The notes: generated by a model not told the origin, from the letters alone. Numbered from the stretch's first letter, positions 31,260 through 40,113 are shown. The stretch is DNA of 48,728 nucleotides from Actinomycetales bacterium UBA1416 (GCA_002304945.1 DBPQ01000054.1:1-48728); one strand, 5' to 3'. A program made the numbers and translations.

Positions 31260-31315
31260 CCGGCCCGGGAAATCCGGGGCGCACCATCCCGGCTCCCCGC
31301 GCCTACAGTGGACCC

Positions 31316-31702
31316 ATGGCCGAGGAACTCACCGACGAGGCACTGGAATTCGCCGAGAAGATGTTCACCCTGGCCCGGGAGGGCCACACCGAGCACCTGG
31401 CCGCCTACATCGATGCCGGGCTCCCGGTGGATCTCGCCAACCACAACGGCGACACCCTGCTGATCCTCGCCGCCTACCACGGGCACCCGGACACGGTCCG
31501 GGCCCTGCTCGAGCGCGGTGCGGACATCACACGCACCAACAGGCGCGGCCAGAACGCCCTGACCTCGGCAACGTTCAAGCAGGACGTGGAGACCGTGCGT
31601 GCACTCCTCGAGGCCGGAGCGGATCCCGATGCCGGCACGCCCTCGGCCCGCGCCACCGCGGAGCACTTTAACCTGCCGGAGATGAGGCACCTGTTCGGGT
31701 GA
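31316..31702 (+). CDS. Ankyrin-repeat protein
   Basis: The 128-aa protein consists of about three ankyrin repeats: GHTEHLAAYIDAGLPVDLAN, NGDTLLILAAYHGHPDTVRALLERGAD, and GQNALTSATFKQDVETVRALLEAGADP. It should be a cytosolic protein-binding scaffold. The partner is unknown. ATG 31316 lies 6 nt after TACAGT (31304-31309). Similar stand-alone short ankyrin proteins are common in actinobacteria; in some bacteria they sit beside catalase genes, which is not the case here. Confidence 0.88.
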   Translation: MAEELTDEALEFAEKMFTLAREGHTEHLAAYIDAGLPVDLANHNGDTLLILAAYHGHPDTVRALLERGADITRTNRRGQNALTSATFKQDVETVRALLEAGADPDAGTPSARATAEHFNLPEMRHLFG

Positions 31703-31751
31703 CGGCGGATCCCGGGAGGCGTCCCGCTCCCCGGGTGACAGGATGGGTCAC

Positions 31752-32579
31752 ATGAAGGACATCGTTGCCGACGAGGAGATCTGGGACCGCATCCGCCAGG
31801 AGGCCACCCGGGACGCCGCACGGGAGCCTGCCCTGGCGAGCTTCCTGTACACCTCCGTCCTGAACCACCCCACCCTCGAGGCCGCCCTGAGCTTCATCCT
31901 CGCGAACAAGCTCGGCAGCCCCACCGTCACCGCGTTGACACTGCGTGACCTCATCGACGCCACCTTCGCCTCCGACCCGTTCATCTGCCCCTCCATTCGC
32001 GCGGACCTCCAGGCCGTGGTGGAACGGGACCCGGCATGCCCCGGCTACTCCGAGCCGCTCCTCTACTTCAAGGGCTTCCACGCCCTCCAGGCCCGCCGCG
32101 TCGCCCACCACCTGTGGGTCACCAACCACCGGCCGCTGGCCCTCTACCTGCAGTCCCGCGTCTCCGAGGTCTTCGGGGTGGACATCCACCCGGCCGCCCG
32201 CATCGGCCGGGGCATCATGCTGGACCACGCCACCAGCATCGTGATCGGCGAGACCGCCGTCGTCGATGACGACGTGTCCATGCTCCACGAGGTCACCCTC
32301 GGCGGCACCGGGAAGGAGACCGGCGACCGCCACCCGAAGATCCACCGCGGCGTCATGATCGGGGCCGGCGCGAAGATCCTCGGCAACATCATCGTGGGCG
32401 AGGGCGCCAAGGTCGGAGCCGGCAGCGTCGTGCTCGACGACGTCCCACCCCACAGCACCGTGGCCGGCGTCCCGGCACGCATCATCGGCCACCCCTCGTA
32501 CGCGTCGCCCGCCTTCGAGATGGACCAGCACATCGAGGACGACGACGCCACCACCACCCCCGCCACCACCGGGGTGTGA
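31752..32579 (+). CDS. cysE: Serine O-acetyltransferase
   Basis: CysE acetylates L-serine with acetyl-CoA in the first step of cysteine synthesis. The 275-aa sequence is the long type with a helical N-terminal domain (IWDRIRQEATRDAAREPALA; GFHALQARRVAHHLW) and a left-handed beta-helix of hexapeptide repeats. The beta-helix holds the catalytic DIHPAARIGRGIMLDHATSI, then LHEVTLGGTGKETGDRHPKI and the acyl-CoA segment GAGSVVLDDVPPHSTVAGVPAR. ATG 31752 sits 7 nt after CAGGAT; ATG 31743 is an alternative. No cysK is in the window. The acidic C-terminal tail may include the CysK-binding end, though a final Ile is absent. Confidence 0.92.
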   Translation: MKDIVADEEIWDRIRQEATRDAAREPALASFLYTSVLNHPTLEAALSFILANKLGSPTVTALTLRDLIDATFASDPFICPSIRADLQAVVERDPACPGYSEPLLYFKGFHALQARRVAHHLWVTNHRPLALYLQSRVSEVFGVDIHPAARIGRGIMLDHATSIVIGETAVVDDDVSMLHEVTLGGTGKETGDRHPKIHRGVMIGAGAKILGNIIVGEGAKVGAGSVVLDDVPPHSTVAGVPARIIGHPSYASPAFEMDQHIEDDDATTTPATTGV

Positions 32580-32600
32580 CCCACGGCACCCGCCGCCCCC

Positions 32601-32629
32601 TTGCCGCCCCCGCGCTCCGCTGGTAGTTT
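32601..32629 (+). promoter_or_regulatory. Promoter of the beta-glucoside PTS operon
   Basis: TTGCCG (32601-32606) and TAGTTT (32624-32629) are spaced by 17 bp. The transcript would start near 32636 and run into a small hairpin (GAGCC-GCAT-GGCTC) and then the antiterminator target. Confidence 0.6.
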
Positions 32630-32658
32630 TCTCGACATCGAGCCGCATGGCTCGGAAC

Positions 32659-32687
32659 AGGGTTGTTACTCCCACGAGGCAAGACCT
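32659..32687 (+). promoter_or_regulatory. RAT: ribonucleic antiterminator target for BglG/LicT
   Basis: The stretch contains GGGTTGTTACT followed by GAGGCAAGACC, closely matching the RAT bound by BglG/LicT/SacY proteins (GG-TTGTTACTG...GGCAAAACC). Its 3' end overlaps the left arm of the terminator, the arrangement in which bound antiterminator prevents hairpin formation. Confidence 0.88.
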
Positions 32688-32720
32688 GAGACGCACAGAC
32701 GTGCGGCTCAGGTCTTTTTT
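32681..32720 (+). terminator. Conditional terminator in the bgl leader
   Basis: AAGACCTGAG (32681-32690) pairs perfectly with CTCAGGTCTT (32707-32716), with an inner CGCAC/GTGCG helix, and is followed by a T-tract. It overlaps the RAT and lies 41 bp before the PTS gene start, so it should stop transcription unless the antiterminator is bound. Confidence 0.9.
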
Positions 32721-32760
32721 GTTGCCCGGGGACCGACTGGACCAAAGAAGGGACCAGAAA

Positions 32761-34623
32761 ATGCCAAGCGTCGACTACCGGTCACTCGCCGGTGACATCC
32801 TCCAGCAGGTGGGGGGCGAGGAGAACATCACCTCTGCTGCCCACTGCGCCACGCGGTTGCGACTGAAGCTCCGCGACGAGTCCAAGGCCAACAAGGCCGC
32901 CATCGAGAACCTCCCCGGTGTCATCACGGTGATGCAGGCGGGCGGCCAGTACCAGGTGGTCATCGGCAACAACGTGCCCCTCGTCTACGAGGAGCTCGGC
33001 CGCATCACCAAGCTGGGCGACGCCGCCCACACCGGCGAGGCCGGCCCCAAGGGCAACCTGTTCAACCAGTTCATCGAGCTGATCTCCTCCATCTTCCAGC
33101 CCATGCTGTGGCCCCTCGCCGGAGCAGGTCTGCTCAAGGCGTTCCTCTCCCTCTTCACCCAGCTCGGATGGCTGGACGCCACCACCCAGACCTACACGAT
33201 CCTCGCCGCGGCCGCGGACGGCCTCTTCTACTTCCTGCCGATCTTCCTCGCCGTCACGGCGGCGAAGCGCTTCCGCACCAACCAGTTCACCTCGATGGCC
33301 CTGGCCGCGGCGCTCGTCTACCCCACGATCATCGCGCTGCAGGCCGCAGGCGAGCCGGTCTCGTTCCTGGGGATCCCCGTGGTGATGATGAACTACACCA
33401 GCTCGGTCATCCCGATCATCGTGGCCGTGTGGCTGCAGGGGTACCTGGAGCGCTTCCTCAACCGCGTGCTGCCTTCCGCGATCCGCAACTTCACGACTCC
33501 GCTGCTCGTCATCCTCGTCATGGTGCCCGTCGTCCTCATGACCGTGGGGCCGCTCACCACCTACGCCGCGCAGGGCATCTCGACCGGAATCAACGCGATC
33601 TTCGGGTTCGCACCCTGGCTCGCCGGCGTGGTGCTTGGCGGCTTCTGGCAGGTGTTCGTCCTGTTCGGCCTGCACTGGGGACTCGTCCCGGTCATGATCA
33701 ACGACCTCTCCACCCAGGGCTACTCCCTCCTCACCGGCCCGCTCCTCGCCGCCGTCCTCGCCCAGGCCGCCGCGATGCTCGCCGTCTTCTTCCGCACTCG
33801 CAGCGCCAAGCGCAAGCAGGTGGCTGGCCCCGCCGCCCTCTCCGGCTTCCTCGCCGGCATCACCGAGCCCGGCATCTACGGCGTGAACCTGCCCCTCAAG
33901 CTGCCCTTCTACTTCGGCATCGCCGGTGGCGCCATCGGCGGCGCGATCGCCGCAGCCGGCGGATCTGCCGCGGACTCGTTCGTCTTCCCGTCCCTGCTCG
34001 CCATCCCCGCCTTCGCCAACGTCGGCAACTTCACCCTCCAGGTGATCGGCACCAGCATCGCGATTGCCATCGCCTTCGCCCTCACCTGGGTCTTCGGGCC
34101 GCGTGAGACCGCCGACGTCGACGCCGCCCCCGAGGTGGTCCCGACGGCTGCCTCCGACGTCCCGGCCAACGCCGTCGACGTGATCGCCCCCGTGGCCGGC
34201 ACCGCCGTGGCCATGGACCAGGTGAACGACAAGGTGTTCGCCTCCGGCACCATGGGCGGCGGGCTGGGCATCGTCCCCACCGACGGCCAGGTGTTCGCCC
34301 CGGTCTCCGGCACGGTCGTGGTGGCCATGAAGTCCGGTCACGCCTTCGGCATCAAGACCGACCACGGGGTCGAGGTGCTCGTCCACATCGGCATCAACAC
34401 GGTCGAACTCGACGGCCGGCACTTCACCTCCCACGTGGCCAAGGGTCAGCAGGTGGAGCAGGGTGACCTGCTCGCCGTCGTCGACCTGAAGGCGATCGAG
34501 GAGGCCGGCTACGACACCACGACGGTCGTGGTCGTCACGAACACCAAGAAGCTCACCGACGTCACGCCCGTGACCGCCGGCCCGATCGGCCGCGGGGACA
34601 CCGCGATCACCGTCACCCTCTGA
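32761..34623 (+). CDS. bglF: PTS beta-glucoside-specific EIIBCA
   Basis: This 620-aa permease imports and phosphorylates beta-glucosides. EIIB comes first: AAHCATRLRLKLRD with the phospho-accepting Cys29. EIIC follows (about residues 95-450) with MLWPLAGAGLLKAFLSLF, LHWGLVPVMIND and ITEPGIYGVNLPLK. A linker of about 30 residues leads to EIIA (about 485-620) with GTMGGGLGIVP and the phospho-His542 in VLVHIGINTVELDG. It is a BglF-type BCA fusion of normal length. ATG 32761 follows an AAGAAGGGA ribosome site. Expression is controlled by the RAT/terminator leader. Confidence 0.94.
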   Translation: MPSVDYRSLAGDILQQVGGEENITSAAHCATRLRLKLRDESKANKAAIENLPGVITVMQAGGQYQVVIGNNVPLVYEELGRITKLGDAAHTGEAGPKGNLFNQFIELISSIFQPMLWPLAGAGLLKAFLSLFTQLGWLDATTQTYTILAAAADGLFYFLPIFLAVTAAKRFRTNQFTSMALAAALVYPTIIALQAAGEPVSFLGIPVVMMNYTSSVIPIIVAVWLQGYLERFLNRVLPSAIRNFTTPLLVILVMVPVVLMTVGPLTTYAAQGISTGINAIFGFAPWLAGVVLGGFWQVFVLFGLHWGLVPVMINDLSTQGYSLLTGPLLAAVLAQAAAMLAVFFRTRSAKRKQVAGPAALSGFLAGITEPGIYGVNLPLKLPFYFGIAGGAIGGAIAAAGGSAADSFVFPSLLAIPAFANVGNFTLQVIGTSIAIAIAFALTWVFGPRETADVDAAPEVVPTAASDVPANAVDVIAPVAGTAVAMDQVNDKVFASGTMGGGLGIVPTDGQVFAPVSGTVVVAMKSGHAFGIKTDHGVEVLVHIGINTVELDGRHFTSHVAKGQQVEQGDLLAVVDLKAIEEAGYDTTTVVVVTNTKKLTDVTPVTAGPIGRGDTAITVTL

Positions 34624-34642
34624 CACGCTTAGGAGCATGGAG

Positions 34643-36052
34643 ATGACCAGCAGAGCATTCCCCGACGGCTTCCTCTGGGGCGGCGCGACCGCCGCGAACC
34701 AGATCGAGGGCGCCTACGACCAGGGCGGCAAGGGCCTGTCCATCCAGGACGTGATGCCGAAGGGCATCACGACCCCCCGGACGGAGCTCCCCACTCCCGA
34801 CAACCTGAAGCTCGAGGGCATCGACTTCTACCACCGCTACGCGGAGGACATCGCACTCTTCGCCGAGATGGGCTTCGGGGTCTACCGCTTCTCCATCGCG
34901 TGGAGCCGGATCTTCCCCAACGGGGACGAGCTCGAGCCCAACGAGGAGGGCCTCGCCTTCTACGACCGGGTGCTCGACGAGCTGGAGAAGCACGGCATCG
35001 AGCCGCTCGTGACGATCTCCCACTACGAGACCCCGCTGCACCTCGCCGAGACCTACGACGGTTGGGTCAGCAGGGACATGATCACCTTCTTCGAGCGGTA
35101 CGTCCGGGTGCTGTTCGACCGGTACGGCTCGCGGGTGAAGTACTGGCTGACCTTCAACGAAATCAACTCGGTGATCCACGCGCCGTTCATGAGCGGGGGC
35201 ATCAACACACCGCGCGAGCAGCTCGCCAAGTCCGACCTGTACCAGGCTGTCCACCACGAGCTCGTGGCGAGCGCCCTGGCGACGCGGATCAGCCACGAGC
35301 TGTACCCCGAGAACAAGATCGGCTGCATGGTCATCTCGATGCCGATCTACCCGCTCACCCCCGATCCGCAGGATGTGCTGGCCACGATGCACGCCGACCA
35401 CATGAACCTCATGTTCAGCGACGTGCACACCCGCGGGTACTACCCCGGCTACGCGCTCCGCTACTTCCGGGAGAACGGCATCGAGCTGGACATCACGGAC
35501 GAGGACCGCGAGCTCCTGACGCACACGGTGGACTTCGTCTCCTTCTCCTACTACGTCAGCATCTGCGAATCGGCGGACGCGTCGAAGCGGGAGGGCGAGG
35601 GCAACATCATCGGTGGCGTGCCGAACCCGACCCTGGAGGCGAGCGAGTGGGGCTGGCAGATCGACCCGGTGGGACTCCGGATCGTCATGAACCAGTTCTG
35701 GGACCGCTGGCAGAAGCCGCTCTTCATCGTGGAGAACGGGCTCGGAGCCAAGGACGAGTTGGTGGAGGTCGACGGCGAGCTGACCGTCGTCGACGACTAC
35801 CGCATCTCCTACCTCAACGATCACCTCGTGCAGGTCCGTGAGGCCATCGAGGACGGCGTGGAACTCTGGGGCTACACCACCTGGGGTCCCATCGACCTCG
35901 TCTCCGCCTCCACCGCGCAGATGTCCAAGCGCTACGGCTTCATCTACGTGGACCGGAACGACGACGGCACCGGCACCCTTGAGCGGTACCGCAAGAAGTC
36001 CTTCCACTGGTACCGCGAGGTCATCGCCACCAACGGCGCCTCCCTGGCCTGA
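34643..36052 (+). CDS. bglA: 6-phospho-beta-glucosidase, GH1
   Basis: The 469-aa enzyme hydrolyses the phosphorylated beta-glucosides delivered by the PTS. GH1 marks are FPDGFLWGGATAANQIEGAY, the acid/base Glu in WLTFNEIN (residue 173) and the nucleophile Glu in LFIVENGLG (residue 364). SKRYGFIYVDRNDDGTG with KKSFHWYREVI is typical of the 6-phospho branch, where Ser-Lys-x-Tyr binds the sugar phosphate. ATG 34643 is preferred because AGGAG (34631-34635) is 7 nt upstream of it but only 1 nt from the ATG at 34637. It lies 19 bp after bglF. Confidence 0.94.
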   Translation: MTSRAFPDGFLWGGATAANQIEGAYDQGGKGLSIQDVMPKGITTPRTELPTPDNLKLEGIDFYHRYAEDIALFAEMGFGVYRFSIAWSRIFPNGDELEPNEEGLAFYDRVLDELEKHGIEPLVTISHYETPLHLAETYDGWVSRDMITFFERYVRVLFDRYGSRVKYWLTFNEINSVIHAPFMSGGINTPREQLAKSDLYQAVHHELVASALATRISHELYPENKIGCMVISMPIYPLTPDPQDVLATMHADHMNLMFSDVHTRGYYPGYALRYFRENGIELDITDEDRELLTHTVDFVSFSYYVSICESADASKREGEGNIIGGVPNPTLEASEWGWQIDPVGLRIVMNQFWDRWQKPLFIVENGLGAKDELVEVDGELTVVDDYRISYLNDHLVQVREAIEDGVELWGYTTWGPIDLVSASTAQMSKRYGFIYVDRNDDGTGTLERYRKKSFHWYREVIATNGASLA

Positions 36053-36062
36053 CCACGCGAGC

Positions 36063-36093
36063 CCGGCCCCGGACCACCACGGCCCGGGGCCGG
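36063..36093 (+). terminator. GC-rich hairpin between bglA and the antiterminator gene
   Basis: CCGGCCCCGG and CCGGGGCCGG form a perfect 10-bp stem around 11 nt. There is no T-tract. Within an operon it may attenuate or process the mRNA and so lower antiterminator supply relative to the enzymes. Confidence 0.5.
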
Positions 36094-36129
36094 CCCCTCA
36101 TCCAGAACCACCCCCGAAAGGAGCACGGC

Positions 36130-36966
36130 ATGGAGATCCTCATGGTCTTCAACAACAACGTCGTGCTCGCCCGCGACGAATCCGGCCGCGAGGTGGTCCT
36201 CACCGGGCGGGGCCTCGGCTTCCAGCGGAAGCCCGGCCAGGGCGTGGACCCCGCCCGGGTGGTCCGCACCTTCGTCCCCGCGGAGGGCGCCGACCCGAGG
36301 GACCTCGGGGCGATGGTCGCCCAGATCCCGCCCGAGCACATCGCGCTCGCCGCCGACGCCCTCGCCCTCGCCCGGGAGGAGCTGGGGACGCCGCTGGGCA
36401 CCGGCGTCGTCGTCGCCCTCGCGGACCACCTCAGCTTCGCGATCACCCGGGCCCGCCGCGGGCTCGCGTTCGAGTACCCGCTGCGGGCCGAGGTGGCGCA
36501 CCTGTACCCGCGCGAACTCGCCGTCGCGCAGCGGATCCTGGAGAGCGTCAACGATCGGCTCGACGTCGTCCTTCCTCCCGAGGAGGCGGTGCCGGTCACG
36601 CTCCACCTCGTCAACGCGGGCTTCGCGACGGCAGACCTCTCCCGCACGTTCCAGATGACGGAGGTGTTCGAGCAGGTCTTCGCCGTCATCGAGGGCGCCT
36701 ACGGCACCACCATCGACCGGCACGGCATCAACACCGCCCGCTTCATCACGCACCTGCGCTACTTCTTCATCCGCATGCACCAGGGCGGTCAGCTGGCCGG
36801 GCAGGACACGAAGCTCGTGGACGCGATCCGCGGCGCCTACCCGGAGGCGTACCGATGTGCCGTCCGCGTGGAGGAGGTGCTCGAGCTGCGCCTCGACCAG
36901 CCGATCACCCCGGACGAGGTCGCGTACCTGACGCTGCACGTCGCGCGCCTCACCCACTCCCAGTGA
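36130..36966 (+). CDS. licT: BglG/LicT family transcription antiterminator
   Basis: The 278-aa protein has an N-terminal RNA-binding CAT domain (about 1-55; MEILMVFNNNVVLARDESG and GRGLGFQRKPGQ). PRD1 (about 70-165) carries VVVALADHLSFAI and AEVAHLYPRELAVAQ. PRD2 (about 175-278) carries RHGINTARFITHLRYFFIR and the ending ITPDEVAYLTLHVARL. PRD histidines are phosphorylated by PTS proteins, turning RNA binding on or off with substrate and carbon status. A Shine-Dalgarno (AAAGGAG) precedes the ATG. Its target is the RAT at 32659, which gives a complete autoregulated loop. Confidence 0.94.
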   Translation: MEILMVFNNNVVLARDESGREVVLTGRGLGFQRKPGQGVDPARVVRTFVPAEGADPRDLGAMVAQIPPEHIALAADALALAREELGTPLGTGVVVALADHLSFAITRARRGLAFEYPLRAEVAHLYPRELAVAQRILESVNDRLDVVLPPEEAVPVTLHLVNAGFATADLSRTFQMTEVFEQVFAVIEGAYGTTIDRHGINTARFITHLRYFFIRMHQGGQLAGQDTKLVDAIRGAYPEAYRCAVRVEEVLELRLDQPITPDEVAYLTLHVARLTHSQ

Positions 36967-36974
36967 AGGACACC

Positions 36975-37814
36975 ATGCTCTACGACCTGGTCGCCTCGGA
37001 CTTCGACATGACCCTGTGCCCCCCGGGCGGAGTGGTCGGCGAACGGACCCGCGCCGCCATCCGCCGCGTACGGGAGGCCGGCGCCCACTTCACGGTGGTG
37101 TCCGGACGGACCACGACTGGACTTCTCCACAACCTCGCCCTCCAGCGGATCGACCTCGAGGGCATGTACGTCATCGGCTTCAACGGCGCCGCCGTCGCAC
37201 AGGCCTGGGATGGCGCCCACATCGTCAGCCGCACCCTGGATGCGGACCTCGCCGCTGAGGTTGTCCGCCAAGCCCGCCAGCACCCGGTGGACGTCATGAT
37301 CCCGCACGAGGACCTCATCCACACCGAGGCGCCGGAGCGACCGTTCCCGCAACACGAGGCGCGATCGAACGCGACCGCGCTCAACATGGTCACGGACCTC
37401 GCCGCCACCGGGATCGCCCCGCACAAGGTCCTGATCGGTGGCGATCCTCCCCAGCTCGCAGCAGTGGCACGCGAACTCGCGCAGCAGTTCCGAGACGTGG
37501 CCGAGGTGGTGCTCTCCGCTCCATTCCTCCTCGAGGTGACGGCTCGCGGCGTCACCAAGGGCACGGCGCTCGCCGCCATGAGCGAGGCCCTCGGGATCGA
37601 CCCGCAGCGCACGCTCGCGTTCGGGGACAACCACAACGACATCCCGATGATCGTCCAGGCGGGCCTGGGGGTCGCCGTCGGCAACGCCGTTCCGGAGCTG
37701 CTCGCAGCCGCGGATCGCGTCACCGGCACCTGCGAGGACGAGGGGGTCGCGGACGTCCTCGACGAACTCTTCCCGCCCGGGAGTTCCCACCAACTCGGGA
37801 GCTCCTACCAGTAA
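36975..37814 (+). CDS. HAD-superfamily (Cof-type, IIB) sugar phosphatase
   Basis: The 279-aa protein has HAD motif I ASDFDMTL (nucleophile Asp9, general acid Asp11), motif II VVSGRTT, motif III lysine in GVTKGTAL and motif IV LAFGDNHNDIPMI. The IIB cap is between motifs II and III. Cof-type enzymes dephosphorylate sugar phosphates and similar metabolites. ATG 36975 has AAGGA 4 nt upstream; the GTG at 36963 overlapping the licT stop is an alternative. As the last bgl operon member it may relieve sugar-phosphate accumulation. Its 3' end overlaps the convergent L,D-transpeptidase gene by 10 bp. Confidence 0.88.
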   Translation: MLYDLVASDFDMTLCPPGGVVGERTRAAIRRVREAGAHFTVVSGRTTTGLLHNLALQRIDLEGMYVIGFNGAAVAQAWDGAHIVSRTLDADLAAEVVRQARQHPVDVMIPHEDLIHTEAPERPFPQHEARSNATALNMVTDLAATGIAPHKVLIGGDPPQLAAVARELAQQFRDVAEVVLSAPFLLEVTARGVTKGTALAAMSEALGIDPQRTLAFGDNHNDIPMIVQAGLGVAVGNAVPELLAAADRVTGTCEDEGVADVLDELFPPGSSHQLGSSYQ

Positions 37815-38770
37815 GACCCCACCACGGAGATCGCAATCGCATTCCAGCCGTTGTCGAGGTTGTGGTAGAGCCAGTCGGAAGTTGCGACAGTGACGCGGAC
37901 GCACCCGTGGCTCGCCGGGTACAACGGCACGGAGCCGGACCCGTGCAGCATGATCGCGCCGGAGATCGACCGCTTGTTGTACATGTTGCCGTACTGCGAG
38001 AACTCGCCCGTCCCGTCCGGGTGCAGGGCATTCTCCCCAGCCGTGTGGTTGTAGCAGGCATCCGGGTAGATCGTGCTACAACTCCATCCCGGGCTGGTCC
38101 GGCCGAGTGAGAAGTTCCCGTTCGGTGTCTCGTAGCCGCTCCGGCCGGTGGAGACCCTCATCACCTTCACGTACGTGCCGCCGCTCGCGTACAGCATGGT
38201 CTGGCAGGTCTCCTGCACGAGGAGGAACGTGCCCCGGCCGTTGTGCCCGGCGGGGATGGAGCCCAGGCGGGAGTACCAGCCGTCGTACTTCTGCAACGTG
38301 GCGAGGTCCTCGTTCGTGATCCGCCCCCGCGAGACGGGCAGGCCCGTCATCTGCCGAAACGTGCACATCCCCTGGGCGGTCTGCGGTCCCCAGATCCCGT
38401 CCACGGGACCGGTCGGGATCGCGAACTTCTGCAGGATCCGCTGCGCCTCCGCCACCGCCCTGTCCGTCGACGGCGTGGGGGCGGCCGAGGGGCTGGGTGT
38501 CGGCGACGGCGTGGGCGACGGCGTGGGCGAGGGCGTCGGTGACGGCGTCGGAGACGGCGTGGGGGTCGCTTCCGGGGTGGGCGAGGGGGTGGGGGTTGGT
38601 GACGGTGTCGGCGACGTCGTCGTCGCGTCCGGTGTCGGGCTTGCCGAGATCGGGGCGGCGACAGCCGTTGGGCCGGCGGTTGACGCCGGTCCCGTCGTGG
38701 GGGTGCAGGCGGCGAGCGCGAACGCGAGCGCGGCACCGCACGCGAGGGCGCCCCGTCGCAGGCCTATCAT
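37805..38770 (-). CDS. L,D-transpeptidase lipoprotein with peptidoglycan-binding domain
   Basis: The 321-aa precursor has a signal peptide with a lipobox (LAFALAACTP). A long Ser-Pro-Thr-Pro repeat linker (about residues 42-100) spans the wall. A peptidoglycan-binding-like domain follows (AQRILQKFAIPTGPVDGIWG; GPQTAQGMCTFR). The C-terminal YkuD catalytic domain carries IMLHGSG and SHGCVRV with the active Cys. Such enzymes crosslink peptide stems 3-3 or attach proteins. Start MIGLRRGAL at 38770 follows GGGAAGGGG. The enzyme needs diaminopimelate-type stems, consistent with the ddh gene in the window. Confidence 0.92.
   Translation of the reverse strand: MIGLRRGALACGAALAFALAACTPTTGPASTAGPTAVAAPISASPTPDATTTSPTPSPTPTPSPTPEATPTPSPTPSPTPSPTPSPTPSPTPSPSAAPTPSTDRAVAEAQRILQKFAIPTGPVDGIWGPQTAQGMCTFRQMTGLPVSRGRITNEDLATLQKYDGWYSRLGSIPAGHNGRGTFLLVQETCQTMLYASGGTYVKVMRVSTGRSGYETPNGNFSLGRTSPGWSCSTIYPDACYNHTAGENALHPDGTGEFSQYGNMYNKRSISGAIMLHGSGSVPLYPASHGCVRVTVATSDWLYHNLDNGWNAIAISVVGSYW
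38470..38625 (-). repeat. Pro/Thr/Ser linker coding repeat
   Basis: Near-identical 12-bp units alternate (plus strand GACGGCGTGGGC and variants), encoding Ser-Pro-Thr-Pro repeats. This is low-complexity coding DNA prone to slippage; linker length may vary between strains. Confidence 0.8.
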
Positions 38771-38864
38771 CGGCGTCCCCTTCCCCCGTGCTCCCGTACG
38801 CCAGTGCGCCCGTAGCCCACCCATCGTCGCACCTCAGGGCCCCAGATCGGAAGTTCCGGCGTGG

Positions 38865-39503
38865 TCAGGCGCGGCGTACCTGGGCGCTGCGCCACTCCCG
38901 CTGGAGGTCCTTCCGCGCCGAACTCCGCAGTTGGACGGCCACGCCGGCAGCGGCGAGGGCAAGGTGCACGAGCGTCCACCACCACTGTTCGCCGAGGGTC
39001 TGCTGCACCGTGGCCTCGTCCACCCCGATGCCGACGATCTCGAGCGCCAGGAGGAGACCGGCCACCATCGCGCCGGCGCCGCCGATCGCACTGATGATCA
39101 CGAGCAGGAGGTACGGCAGGTTCGTGGTGATGGCGAGGATGGCGAGCGCGGCTGCCCCCAGCAGCGAGATGACGGCGACCGCCACGTCGTTCTCCACCCC
39201 GAGCACGGTGGCCAGGAGGGTTCCCAGCCCCAGGCCGATCGACCCCATCGTGATGACCACGGCCAGCGCGTAGAAGGCGTAGGCGAGAACGCCGAAGAGC
39301 AGGGCCACGAGAACGGCCGCGATCCAGCTCACCGGACCCCCGAGCAGGGTCTCCCCGCTCAGCCCCGCCGCGGCCCCGGCCCCGATCCAGAACCCGGCGA
39401 AGGCTCCCCAGATCGCCATCACCGCCCGCAGCGCGACGTTGCCACGGAAGCAGAAGAGCGCGCCGATCAGGATCGTGACGATCCCCACCCAGATGTGTGC
39501 CAC
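38865..39503 (-). CDS. Multi-helix membrane protein, DUF4203/TMEM198-like
   Basis: A protein of about 212 aa with six to seven hydrophobic helices (WVGIVTILIGALFCF; VSWIAAVLVALLFGVLAYAF; ALAILAITTNLPYLLLVIIS). It ends in a cytosolic basic tail, RSSARKDLQREWRSAQVRRA. The pattern fits the DUF4203 group of uncharacterised membrane proteins. GTG 39503 is preferred to TTG 39530 because CATACT (39510-39515 on the minus strand) ends 6 nt before it, matching the leaderless genes of this window. Role unknown. Confidence 0.7.
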   Translation of the reverse strand: MAHIWVGIVTILIGALFCFRGNVALRAVMAIWGAFAGFWIGAGAAAGLSGETLLGGPVSWIAAVLVALLFGVLAYAFYALAVVITMGSIGLGLGTLLATVLGVENDVAVAVISLLGAAALAILAITTNLPYLLLVIISAIGGAGAMVAGLLLALEIVGIGVDEATVQQTLGEQWWWTLVHLALAAAGVAVQLRSSARKDLQREWRSAQVRRA

Positions 39504-39546
39504 ACGTGCAGTATGGGGCACAACCGTCAAACTGGCGATGAATTGC

Positions 39547-40038
39547 TCACCCGTGGCGGCGCGCGAGCCCCTTCGGCACGGCCAACCATGCCGCGAGTAC
39601 GGCCAGGGCCACGACGCCGGCGGCGGCCAGCGCGGCGCCCCGGGTGGTGACGACGTCGAACACCAGCAGGACCACCCCGGTCACCACCAGACCCAGGAGT
39701 CCGAGCGCGAGCTTGGTGGCGCGGTCCCCGATCGAGACGGTCTCGGGCTTGCGGTGCTGGCGGAAGAGGAGCCGGTGGAGGCTCACCGGCGCGACGACCA
39801 CGATGGTGGTCGCGACCGCCAGCCCGACGAGCACGAGGTAGGTGCCCACCTGGAAGTCGTCCAGCTCGGTGAAGCGGGACTGGAACGGGAGGGTGAGCAG
39901 GAAGCCGGTGAGGATCTGCGTACCCGTCTGCATGACCCGCAATTCCTGGAGGAGTTCGTTCCAGTTGCGGTCCGAGCGCTCCTCCGGGGTCTCGTCGCGC
40001 CCCCGATCGTGGCGCTCGCGCGCCGTGTCCCGTGCCAT
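39547..40038 (-). CDS. DUF6328-like membrane protein
   Basis: The 163-aa protein has a charged N-terminus (MARDTARERHDRGRDETPEE). The characteristic block NWNELLQELRVMQTGTQILT and GFLLTLPFQSRF leads into four membrane helices. I assign it to the DUF6328 group on this block; function is unknown. The ATG has GGAGGTGG 5 nt upstream. It is divergent from the OhrR-type regulator gene. Confidence 0.8.
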   Translation of the reverse strand: MARDTARERHDRGRDETPEERSDRNWNELLQELRVMQTGTQILTGFLLTLPFQSRFTELDDFQVGTYLVLVGLAVATTIVVVAPVSLHRLLFRQHRKPETVSIGDRATKLALGLLGLVVTGVVLLVFDVVTTRGAALAAAGVVALAVLAAWLAVPKGLARRHG

Positions 40039-40113
40039 GGCCACCTCCTGTCCCAGCACGCTACTCCCGTACCCGGTCGCATGCCCCGGGAACCCCGCCC
40101 GGCATATAGATTG

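Noticed and set aside
38470..38625. Possible CRISPR-like short repeats
   Set aside because: The 12-bp units are contiguous and in frame with Ser-Pro-Thr-Pro coding; there are no spacers.
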